A stretch of DNA of 64,000 nt. Source: Crocinitomicaceae bacterium. GTDB lineage: Bacteria > Bacteroidota > Bacteroidia > Flavobacteriales_D > Crocinitomicaceae. This document shows positions 57,477 through 64,000 of this stretch, one piece after another. A program made the position numbers and the translations under genes. The DNA lies in NCBI GenBank assembly GCA_022447665.1, contig JAKVAQ010000029.1, positions 1-64,000 on the forward strand, read 5' to 3'. The first letter of the stretch is position 1; the number at the start of each line of letters is the position of its first letter. The notes beneath the pieces are model-generated. The model did no database searches, had not been told where the DNA came from, and worked only from the letters and a program-made list of their open reading frames with translations.

Positions 57477-57528
57477 GGAATTACAAATCCCTGAAATTTT
57501 GGACCTTTTTCCGAAGGCTTACAAATCC
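57477..57528. repeat. REP-like palindromes on the 5' side of the RAYT gene
   Basis: GGAATTACAAATCC (57477-57490) and GGCTTACAAATCC (57516-57528) are, on the minus strand, imperfect versions of the GGATTTGnAATCC unit seen on the other side of the RAYT gene, so the gene is bracketed by related hairpins. Confidence 0.5.
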
Positions 57529-57538
57529 AGCGCAGCAT

Positions 57539-58258
57539 TTACTCAAACTCCAATTCCGAAAACGGATCGAAAGAATTCATTGGATTAATTTCCGTTACGG
57601 TTCTATTTTCAACCCGCATTGTTCTGCTCGGAAATTGTTCCATAATAGACATATCATGCGTTGCCATTAAAACAGAAGTTCCCTCTTTTGAAATGGCCAT
57701 TAATACCGCCATAACTTCACGAGAAGTTTCAGGATCAAGATTTCCTGTTGGCTCATCGGCCAAAATAAATTCTGGCTTATTGATTAACGCACGTGCTATA
57801 GATACACGTTGCTGCTCACCCCCCGAGAGTTGGAAAGGCATTTTATCACCCTTATGGTCTAATCCAACTAGACTTAATACTTCCTCACCGCGTTTCTTAA
57901 TCTCCGCTTTCTTTTTCCAGCCAGTAGAACGCATTACGAATTCTAGATTCTCTGCAACTGTTCTGTCCGTTAATAATTGAAAGTCTTGGAATACAATACC
58001 CAACTTACGACGTAAGTCAGGAATTTGCTTTCGCGTGAGTGTATGAATATCAAACCCTGCCACCTGACCCTCTCCCTTAGCCAAAGGAATATCGCCGTAA
58101 AGCATTTTTAGCAAACTTGATTTTCCTGTACCGGTTTTTCCAATTAAATAAACGAACTCCCCTTTCTCCAAGTGGATATTGATATTGTCTAAAACAATAC
58201 CCTCGTTTTGTTCAACGGCTCCGTCGGTAATCCAGAATATATTCTTCTCGTCTGACAT
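57539..58258 (-). CDS. ftsE: FtsE-like ABC transporter ATPase
   Basis: 239 residues. ABC ATPase with Walker [10 protein letters not shown] at 40-48, Q-loop VFQDFQLL, signature LSGGEQQR and Walker [12 protein letters not shown]. The opening pattern, a one-domain ATPase with [19 protein letters not shown] (residues 32-50), is that of FtsE. FtsE pairs with membrane protein FtsX to activate peptidoglycan hydrolases at division; ftsX is not adjacent here. A TIG-like tail [15 protein letters not shown] is specific to the phylum. Confidence 0.88.
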   Translation of the reverse strand: MSDEKNIFWITDGAVEQNEGIVLDNINIHLEKGEFVYLIGKTGTGKSSLLKMLYGDIPLAKGEGQVAGFDIHTLTRKQIPDLRRKLGIVFQDFQLLTDRTVAENLEFVMRSTGWKKKAEIKKRGEEVLSLVGLDHKGDKMPFQLSGGEQQRVSIARALINKPEFILADEPTGNLDPETSREVMAVLMAISKEGTSVLMATHDMSIMEQFPSRTMRVENRTVTEINPMNSFDPFSELEFE

Positions 58259-58263
58259 TGGAG

Positions 58264-58296
58264 TAAAAGTAGATGATTTTTAAAAACGAGTTCAAA
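58264..58296 (-). promoter_or_regulatory. Probable ftsE promoter
   Basis: On the minus strand TTG (58293-58295), a 21-base spacer and TACTTTTA (58264-58271), one mismatch from TAnnTTTG. It ends 5 bases before the ATG, implying a very short leader. Confidence 0.4.
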
Positions 58297-58407
58297 AACA
58301 AGTCAAGTAAATACCAACAAAGACACGTTTATTTAATTTTTTTTTGAAAAACACCAACCCTTCATTTTTAGGATTTGTAATTGGGGAAATGATTAAAACT
58401 ATTTATT

Positions 58408-58734
58408 ATGAAAATTAAAAGATTATTTTTCCTTGTAGCCCTAGTCGGAGGGTTATCTATGGTAGTCGAATCTTGTGTTAAAGATCCTATTGAGGTAGTA
58501 GTAACACCAGAAGATTCAACAGATGTTGGAAGTGGAGGAATTGATGATTCAACTGGAACAGGTGGATCAGGCGGTTCTGGTGTTGGAACAGATTCTACAG
58601 GTACTGGCGGAACAGGTGGTTCTGGTGGATCCGGTGGAGGAACTGACTCAACTGGTACTGGCGGAACAGGAGGAACTGGTGGTTCTGGTGGTGGAACTGA
58701 TTCAACTGGATTCCCAACTGATTCATTAGGATAG
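58408..58734 (+). CDS. Gly/Ser/Thr repeat lipoprotein
   Basis: 108 residues. Lipoprotein signal peptide with Cys23 (MVVESCVKD). Residues about 45-100 are low-complexity repeats built from GTDSTGTGGTGG and GGSGGG units, encoded by near-identical DNA repeats. No globular domain is evident. It may be a flexible surface or periplasmic lipoprotein. A TAGGATTTG sequence upstream (58367-58375) resembles a -7 box with one extra base. The gene is 138 bases before the ECF sigma gene, and a link between them is possible but unproven. Confidence 0.7.
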   Translation: MKIKRLFFLVALVGGLSMVVESCVKDPIEVVVTPEDSTDVGSGGIDDSTGTGGSGGSGVGTDSTGTGGTGGSGGSGGGTDSTGTGGTGGTGGSGGGTDSTGFPTDSLG

Positions 58735-58750
58735 AGAAAAAAATCTCTAT
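58731..58750 (+). terminator. Weak terminator after the repeat lipoprotein
   Basis: ATAGAGA (58731-58737) pairs with TCTCTAT (58744-58750) around six A, followed by only two T. It begins within the stop-codon region of the gene. Confidence 0.4.
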
Positions 58751-58872
58751 TTCACCAACCTTTTAAATTCGACACATGTAATTTAAAGTGTCGGTCCGTG
58801 CAAAAGAAGTTAAAACCAGAAGCCTATTTGAGAATAACAACTTAATTTTCAACGGTAACTGGATTTAATTCT

Positions 58873-59427
58873 GTGGGCAAACTTGAAGACAAATTTAGAA
58901 AAGGCGATAAGCGCGCTTTTGACGAACTATACGGTATGTATAGCCAAGCTATGTATGCCGTATGTCTTCGGTACGCCAAAACGCAGGATACTGCAGCGGA
59001 CATAATGCAAGATGCATTTATTAAGATTTATAAGAATAGAAAAAAGTACGATCCGAAATACCCTATAGCCGCCTGGATTAAGCGCATCGTCATTAACGAA
59101 GCCATTAACCATTACAAGGCAGAACTCAAATTTGTCCCCGCAAAAGATGAGTATTTCGAGGAGCCTGAGTCTATTCAAACCAATGTAGACGGAGAAGAGT
59201 TGAGAAGGATGTTAAAATTAGCGTTGAATGAGATTTCTTTAGGTTGCAGAACGATTTTTAATCTGTACACCTTCGATAATCTTACACATAAAGAAATTGC
59301 TCAGCATTTGGGTATTACGGAGAGTACCTCCAAAACACAATACATGAAAGCAAAGAAGTTAATTCAAGCTTTCTTAAACGAAAAGGGAATTACAAGATCT
59401 CAATTTGTACATGGGGAAAGAGTTTAA
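58873..59427 (+). CDS. ECF-type RNA polymerase sigma factor
   Basis: 184 residues from a GTG. Region 2 with ELYGMYSQAMYAVCLRY and DIMQDAFIKIYKN (the -10 contact helix), region 4 with LTHKEIAQHLGITESTSKTQY (the -35 helix-turn-helix). The first TTG/ATG of the next gene lies inside its 3' end (17-base overlap), so the two are translationally coupled. This is the normal arrangement for a sigma factor and its regulator, and the next gene encodes an anti-sigma-like protein fused to a beta-barrel. Confidence 0.95.
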   Translation: MGKLEDKFRKGDKRAFDELYGMYSQAMYAVCLRYAKTQDTAADIMQDAFIKIYKNRKKYDPKYPIAAWIKRIVINEAINHYKAELKFVPAKDEYFEEPESIQTNVDGEELRRMLKLALNEISLGCRTIFNLYTFDNLTHKEIAQHLGITESTSKTQYMKAKKLIQAFLNEKGITRSQFVHGERV

Positions 59428-60958
59428 AAATATCGAAGACCTATACACGAGCACCCTTGCCGATGAGCAAGTAGCTGTTCCTGCTTCAATAAAAGCTGGA
59501 ATTGACAAGGGGATTGCCAGCGGTAAATGGTGGAGATTAGGTGCTTTATTCTTCCTATTAATAGGATTGAGTGTTGGCGCCTTCTATATTTTTGGACCGG
59601 ACAAAACAGGAAATGAAATCGCTAAGAACACTAATTCGCTTCACGTACAAGAAAATATTAGCAAGAACCAAAACTCAATTACTGGTTCACCTGAAACAGA
59701 AACGAATTCAACATCAGTTTCATATACTGAAGAGGATGACAACAATATGATGAGCGCAACTTCAATTGATGAAGGTTCAGCATTAACGAATAGAACGGAA
59801 AATATTTCTACTACGAACTCAACGAGTTCATCTACCTCAAGTACTATTAGCACTGCAAGTTCAAGAACTCAAAATACATCAACTGAGAATTCAGAAACTT
59901 CATCAAGTAATCTATCTTCGGAGCCTCCTAATACTATGAATTCGACCCCTCCGGTAAATAATGAGGAATTGATCAAAGAAGCTATGAGCATGAATACAGA
60001 CAATATTAATAGCACTGAAAACCCAAGTACCTCAGAAAATACTGGAACTCGAAATAACGAGACAAATAATACTTTAAACCTTTCTACCAACGAAGGCTCA
60101 AACACATTCATTACAAAAGAAAAAGACATGAGTAAAATGGGAATTCTTCCTATTCAAAATTTACCTGCTCGATATGATAAAATCAATATTAGCTATACGC
60201 CTCCTTCAATTGATCCTAAGCCTGCAAAAAGAGAAATAAATGGTTTCTGGATGGTGCATGGAGGACTAGGGTACATGGTAAATAAAGCAGTTCTTTCCAA
60301 TGAATTTCAAGCAACTGGTTCAGATGCTGTAGGTACATATGACGAAAGAAATACCTTAGGCATTAACCTTTCAGGGGGATATTATTTTGGTAAAAAAGTC
60401 GGAGTAAAAACTGGATTTAGCACCTACCAATTAAAAGAAGACTTCTCTTATTCTGAGTCTGAATGGCAACATACTACTGACTCCACTTACGTAGCTGATT
60501 GGGATTATATTTTAGATTCAACAGGTACTGCTATAGATAGCACCGATGTTGGTTATTATGTTTCTTCGCTAGACTCCAACTACGTTAACATCGCCAACTT
60601 TAATGGAACAAATTCACTACGTGTAATTTCAATTCCATTCTACCTTTCATACATGTTTAAAGTAAAAGACTTTATGATTGAACCTGAAATCTATGGTTCA
60701 TACAATTTGATTAGAAATCAAACAGGAACTATTGCACCAAACGGTGTTTCTATCAACTATGATCAGAATTCACCGGTGTATAAACGAAGCTTCTTTTCTT
60801 TAGGGGTAGGGTTAAACCTTCACTACTCACTTGGGAATCATGTATTGCTAAGTGGGTATGGAAGGCTTCAAAGACCAATGGGTAATCTTTTCATGGGTTC
60901 TTTCTCTAAAACCTTAACCACTTATTCATTCGGTGGAGGAATCTCATTTATATTTTAA
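59411..60958 (+). CDS. Envelope-spanning anti-sigma-like/beta-barrel fusion protein
   Basis: 515 residues from ATG 59411; a TTG at 59405 is less likely. Four parts are visible. Residues 1-40 are a short soluble region (NIEDLYTSTLADEQVAVPAS) of the type found at the N-terminus of Bacteroidota anti-sigma proteins. Residues 42-61 form one transmembrane helix. Residues 64-240 are a Ser/Thr/Asn-rich, probably unstructured linker. Residues about 276-515 form an outer-membrane barrel of the PorT/OmpW-like kind, ending in TYSFGGGISFIF. There is no cleavable signal peptide. The layout implies one chain from cytoplasm to outer membrane that could signal to the sigma factor encoded just upstream; this is inference. 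Confidence 0.82.
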   Translation: MGKEFKNIEDLYTSTLADEQVAVPASIKAGIDKGIASGKWWRLGALFFLLIGLSVGAFYIFGPDKTGNEIAKNTNSLHVQENISKNQNSITGSPETETNSTSVSYTEEDDNNMMSATSIDEGSALTNRTENISTTNSTSSSTSSTISTASSRTQNTSTENSETSSSNLSSEPPNTMNSTPPVNNEELIKEAMSMNTDNINSTENPSTSENTGTRNNETNNTLNLSTNEGSNTFITKEKDMSKMGILPIQNLPARYDKINISYTPPSIDPKPAKREINGFWMVHGGLGYMVNKAVLSNEFQATGSDAVGTYDERNTLGINLSGGYYFGKKVGVKTGFSTYQLKEDFSYSESEWQHTTDSTYVADWDYILDSTGTAIDSTDVGYYVSSLDSNYVNIANFNGTNSLRVISIPFYLSYMFKVKDFMIEPEIYGSYNLIRNQTGTIAPNGVSINYDQNSPVYKRSFFSLGVGLNLHYSLGNHVLLSGYGRLQRPMGNLFMGSFSKTLTTYSFGGGISFIF

Positions 60959-61005
60959 GAATTCCAGGCCTAAATGATCGTTATTTAACAAGGCCAATAA
61001 AATAA

Positions 61006-61036
61006 TTGACTCAGGCTATTTCCTTTCCTACTTTTG
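61006..61036 (+). promoter_or_regulatory. Promoter of the glycine-rich T9SS gene
   Basis: TTG (61006-61008), 20-base spacer, TACTTTTG (61029-61036), an exact consensus match 21 bases before the ATG. Confidence 0.75.
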
Positions 61037-61057
61037 CCGAAACCTATTTAACAAATT

Positions 61058-62692
61058 ATGAGAAAAATTTACACTATTGCGTCTGCAATATTATTTACAA
61101 TAACAAGTTCAATTGGACTTAGCCAAACAACGTATTCATACACAGGAGCGACGGATAATTATATTGTTCCAGCTGGGATTACGACAATTAGCATTGAAGC
61201 TAAAGGAAGTGTCGGTTCAAATGGATCGTCAGGTGGAGTTGGTGGTTCAGGAGCTACCATGTATGGTGAATTTACAGTTGCTCCGGGAGATGTTTTAGAA
61301 GTTTATGCCGGTGGAAATACTGGTGCCGCTCAACACGGTGGAGATGGTTCTTACGTATACAATACAACAACTGCTACACTACTAATTGTTGCTGGAGGTG
61401 GTGGCGGAAGCGGATGGACACATGCTGGACCAGGAGCTCCTATTACAGAGGGTGGTACTAATGTAAGTCCTTCTTCATCATTCGGAGACGGAACACCCGG
61501 TGTTGGTGGAAACGGTGGAATTGCAGGAACAGGTTCTTGGGGAACTGGCGGTGGCGGAGGCTGGCTTACAGCAGGAACTGATGGAGGTGAAACTGTAGGT
61601 GGTGCAGCGCCTTGCAGAGGTAGTGCAGGAAGTACATATGCTGGTGGTGCTGGTGGAGGCTATTCTGGCGGTGCCGGAGTTGCCATGGCCAGTGGCTGGG
61701 GAACTAGATCTGGCGGTGCTGGAGGTTCGTACAATGCAGGTACAGCTCAAGTTAATGTTGCCGCTTCTAACACTGGTTTAGGTGAAGTTACCATTGACGA
61801 ACTTTGCTCGGGCTTAATTACAACGGTTTCTTCGGATTCAGTTTGTGATGGTGAAGAAGTAATTTTATATGCTGAATCACCTGGAACAGGAACAATTACT
61901 TGGTCTGGTAGTATTGCAGATAGTGTTGCTTTTGTTCCTTCTTTAGGAATGACAACATATACTGCTACTAGTGATGATGTTAATGATTGCCCTTTCTCAA
62001 TTGATATTTATTCATTCGCTATACCTACTGTAGAAGCAGGTACGGATGAAAATTTATGCGGGGGAGATTCAGTTGCACTAAGTGGAACAGGAACGGCAAA
62101 TGTTTTTGATTGGTCAGGTGGTATTACTGACGGTGATTACTTCACACCTTCTGCTGGAACTACGAAATATTATTTAACTGGCGCTATTGATTCAACTGGG
62201 TGTTCTGCTATAGACAGTGTAAATGTTACAATGACTGTAGTTAATACAACTGTGACTAGTTCGCCTAGTGACTTGACATCCAATCAAGCTGGAGCGACTT
62301 ATCAGTGGGTGAGCTGTCCTAGCTATAGTGATATATCAGGTGAAACTAGCCAATCGTTTGCTCCATCCAGCAACGGTGCTTATGCAGTAATTGTATCAAT
62401 TAATGGTTGTACAGATACTTCAGATTGTACTTCATTCATGAACAATGTTGGAATTGAAGATAACCCTGATGCTATTATAGCTATATACCCTAACCCAAGT
62501 ACAGGTCAATTCTCAATTGCCTTAACAGGTGCATTTGAATATGTAGTGTACAATACTGCTGGTGAAGAAATCTTTAGAGGTGTTGGAAATGACGTTGAGA
62601 ACGTTGACATGAGCAAATATGCCGACGGACAATATGTACTTCAAATAACACAAGAAGACAAGGTCTACAACGAAATAATAATTAAACAATAA
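61058..62692 (+). CDS. Glycine-rich T9SS-sorted surface protein
   Basis: 544 residues. Signal peptide 1-22 (LSQ). Residues about 25-250 are a glycine-rich beta domain (SYSYTGATDNYIVP, LIVAGGGGGSGW, GGAGGGYSGG), seen in many exported Bacteroidota proteins. Two Ig-like modules follow (about 250-400), then a cysteine-containing repeat and the type A sorting domain (IYPNPSTGQFSIALTG to the end). Export through T9SS and surface attachment are expected. Function unknown; adhesive or structural is an inference. A strong terminator follows directly. Confidence 0.85.
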   Translation: MRKIYTIASAILFTITSSIGLSQTTYSYTGATDNYIVPAGITTISIEAKGSVGSNGSSGGVGGSGATMYGEFTVAPGDVLEVYAGGNTGAAQHGGDGSYVYNTTTATLLIVAGGGGGSGWTHAGPGAPITEGGTNVSPSSSFGDGTPGVGGNGGIAGTGSWGTGGGGGWLTAGTDGGETVGGAAPCRGSAGSTYAGGAGGGYSGGAGVAMASGWGTRSGGAGGSYNAGTAQVNVAASNTGLGEVTIDELCSGLITTVSSDSVCDGEEVILYAESPGTGTITWSGSIADSVAFVPSLGMTTYTATSDDVNDCPFSIDIYSFAIPTVEAGTDENLCGGDSVALSGTGTANVFDWSGGITDGDYFTPSAGTTKYYLTGAIDSTGCSAIDSVNVTMTVVNTTVTSSPSDLTSNQAGATYQWVSCPSYSDISGETSQSFAPSSNGAYAVIVSINGCTDTSDCTSFMNNVGIEDNPDAIIAIYPNPSTGQFSIALTGAFEYVVYNTAGEEIFRGVGNDVENVDMSKYADGQYVLQITQEDKVYNEIIIKQ

Positions 62693-62696
62693 ATGG

Positions 62697-62728
62697 AAAA
62701 GCCGACTCAATTGAGTCGGCTTTTTTCT
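62697..62728. terminator. Bidirectional terminator
   Basis: A perfect palindrome (AAAAGCCGACTCAA and its complement, 62697-62710 and 62711-62724) with a T run after it and A run before it. It serves the glycine-rich gene and the convergent VOC gene. Confidence 0.93.
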
Positions 62729-62745
62729 TTAAAGGTTGTTGCCAT

Positions 62746-63132
62746 TTAGAATGGATTTTCTGTAGGTTCCCAAAGTTCTATTTTGTTGCCCTCAGGATCC
62801 ATTATATGTAAGAACTTACCGTATTCAAATGTTTCTATTTCATCGCAAATGGTAAAGCCTGCCGCACGCAATTCCTTTTCTAGTGACACCAAATCGTGCA
62901 CCCGATAATTTACCATAAACTGGGCCTTGGAAGGATCAAAATATTTTGATTTTTTGTCGAAAGTACTCCACTGTAAATAGTCTTTTAAATCCGTGTTTTC
63001 ACTATTACGCGATTCGAACATAGCACCATATTCATTGGTATCAAAACCTAGGTTATCACGGTACCAATCTTTCATTTTATCGGGATCATCACATTTAATA
63101 AAAATGCCGCCAACGCCTGTTACTTTTTTCAT
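62746..63132 (-). CDS. VOC (glyoxalase/bleomycin resistance) superfamily protein
   Basis: 128 residues, single VOC fold with paired beta-alpha-beta units. GVGGIFIKCDDPDKMKDWYRDNLG is the opening, and the end HIMDPEGNKIELWEP is the usual final metal-binding segment (Glu in IELWEP). These proteins bind metals and small molecules and include isomerases and dioxygenases; the substrate here is unknown. It stands alone. Confidence 0.85.
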   Translation of the reverse strand: MKKVTGVGGIFIKCDDPDKMKDWYRDNLGFDTNEYGAMFESRNSENTDLKDYLQWSTFDKKSKYFDPSKAQFMVNYRVHDLVSLEKELRAAGFTICDEIETFEYGKFLHIMDPEGNKIELWEPTENPF

Positions 63133-63188
63133 GAGAATTTATCTTATCCTTTGAACCTAAATTAGGTATAAATTTTATCTTTAGAAAT

Positions 63189-63575
63189 ATGGAAGACATT
63201 CGAAAAAGAGCTATTGCGCTCGTTGTGGGCATTATTGTAGGCGCCATTGTAATGGCCATTCTTCAAGGCCTCGCCTATAGATTTTTATTGGATTTTGATA
63301 TCAGAAATATTTCTTCGTTAGATGCTTCAGAAGCGCCAGTCTTAGCCTTAATAGCGCTAGCAGTTTCTTATACCTTTGGTGCTTGGTCTGCCATTGCAAC
63401 AGGGTTAAAAATCTCTGGTGGTTGGCGTTTTATCGCTGTATTGATCGGTGGATTATTTTTAATCGGCGCTTTATTAAATTACCTCAGCATTCCATATCCA
63501 TTCTGGTTCTTATTGGTATTGATTCCAGCCGTAGTTGTTGGTATCGCTATTCCTATTAGAAGGATGAAGGATTAA
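63189..63575 (+). CDS. Small four-helix membrane protein of unknown function
   Basis: 128 residues with four predicted transmembrane helices (about 8-30, 48-68, 79-100, 103-122) and a basic end RRMKD. I recognise no family. A TATCTTTA box at 63176-63183 with TTG at 63151-63153 (22-base spacer) may be its promoter. Its stop overlaps the convergent aldehyde dehydrogenase stop in TTAA. Confidence 0.7.
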   Translation: MEDIRKRAIALVVGIIVGAIVMAILQGLAYRFLLDFDIRNISSLDASEAPVLALIALAVSYTFGAWSAIATGLKISGGWRFIAVLIGGLFLIGALLNYLSIPYPFWFLLVLIPAVVVGIAIPIRRMKD

Positions 63576-64000
63576 TCTTTTAAATAAATCGTTTTTTGAT
63601 TCACGAAGGCCATTAATCCGTTTTTGGCTAACTCTCTTCCGTAGCCCGAGTTTTTAACTCCTCCAAAAGGAATTCTAGGGTCTGATTTTACAATGGAATT
63701 AATAAATACAGCTCCTTCATTAAACTCGCTAGCACGGGCTCGAACCGCATCGGTTGAAGAAGTATAGATTGATACACCTAAACCAAACTTAGAGTTATTG
63801 GTGAGCGCTATGGCCTCATCCAAATCTTTCACTTTAATCGCAGCAGTAACTGGCCCAAAAAGTTCTTCATCAAAAGCTGGCATTCCCGGGGCAACATCAT
63901 TTAAAATGGTGTATTTATACATTGCCCCACTTCGTTCATTTCCGTAATAAAGCTTCGCTCCTTTTTTAATCGATTCCTTTACCTGAGCTTCTAATTCTTC
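63572..64000 (-). CDS. Aldehyde dehydrogenase, C-terminal part (gene continues beyond the window)
   Basis: 143 codons of the C-terminal end are visible and the frame stays open to the right edge. The motifs EELFGPV, SKFGLGVSIYTSS and PFGGVKNSGYGRE are those of the NAD(P)-dependent aldehyde dehydrogenase family, closest to succinate-semialdehyde dehydrogenases by eye. The catalytic Cys and Glu lie outside the window, so I cannot check activity or substrate. Confidence 0.9.
   Translation of the reverse strand, partial: EELEAQVKESIKKGAKLYYGNERSGAMYKYTILNDVAPGMPAFDEELFGPVTAAIKVKDLDEAIALTNNSKFGLGVSIYTSSTDAVRARASEFNEGAVFINSIVKSDPRIPFGGVKNSGYGRELAKNGLMAFVNQKTIYLKD

Noticed and set aside
61478-61750. 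Cys/Ser/Thr-rich minus-strand open frame
   Set aside because: It is the reverse reading of the glycine-rich coding repeat at 61058-62692.

Overview
The window is a stretch of chromosome from a member of the Bacteroidota, most likely the order Flavobacteriales. The base composition is AT-rich. Several surface proteins end in the type IX secretion (T9SS) type A sorting domain that begins with a YPNPT-like motif. Several promoters fit the Bacteroidota pattern TTG, about 19-21 bases, TAnnTTTG. The miaB / sigma-54 activator / lptE / secG gene order and the ZapA-RNase Y pair also fit. I cannot name a genus from sequence alone. I saw no rRNA, tRNA, CRISPR array or prophage.

Layout. (1) 1-3119: three minus-strand secreted proteins; the first runs off the left edge. 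(2) 3586-10316: housekeeping block on the minus strand: groES-groEL with its own terminator, then the operon miaB, sigma-54-type AAA+ activator, lptE-like, TPR-like protein, secG. (3) 10353-16201: a four-gene minus-strand operon behind a clear cobalamin riboswitch. It encodes a triple-repeat T9SS surface protein, a BtuB-like TonB-dependent receptor, a BtuG-like beta-propeller lipoprotein and a second T9SS protein, so it reads as a corrinoid capture and import system. (4) 16317-19367: decayed or interrupted plus-strand genes: an M15 peptidase with no ATG and a frameshift, and a repeat protein broken by one in-frame TAA. (5) 19364-28892: comM/yifB, LapA-domain protein, RprXY-like two-component pair, M23 peptidase, zapB-like/zapA/rny and a methyltransferase. 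(6) 28868-47348: a large surface polysaccharide locus with two UDP-HexNAc 2-epimerases, a flippase, two polymerase/ligase-type membrane proteins, AsnB, glycosyltransferases, a DegT aminotransferase, PIG-L deacetylase, LpxD-like acyltransferase, an initiating phosphoglycosyl transferase and a probable exported C5-epimerase-like enzyme. (7) 47561-58258: mutS, a TPR-SpoIIE phosphatase, a hairpin-rich repeat region, an unknown protein, photolyase, a TIGR01777 epimerase, a RAYT transposase with REP-like hairpins beside an outer-membrane-protein remnant, and ftsE. (8) 58408-60958: a Gly/Ser/Thr repeat lipoprotein, an ECF sigma factor and an overlapping gene for a protein that joins an anti-sigma-like cytoplasmic end, one membrane helix, a long linker and an outer-membrane beta-barrel. 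(9) 61058-64000: a glycine-rich T9SS protein, a glyoxalase-fold protein, a small membrane protein and the end of an aldehyde dehydrogenase.

The two most promising systems are the riboswitch-controlled corrinoid operon, whose triple-repeat protein has no function I can assign from family knowledge, and the sigma factor with its apparent one-piece envelope-spanning regulator. The proposed functions of both are inferred from sequence and context, not shown.
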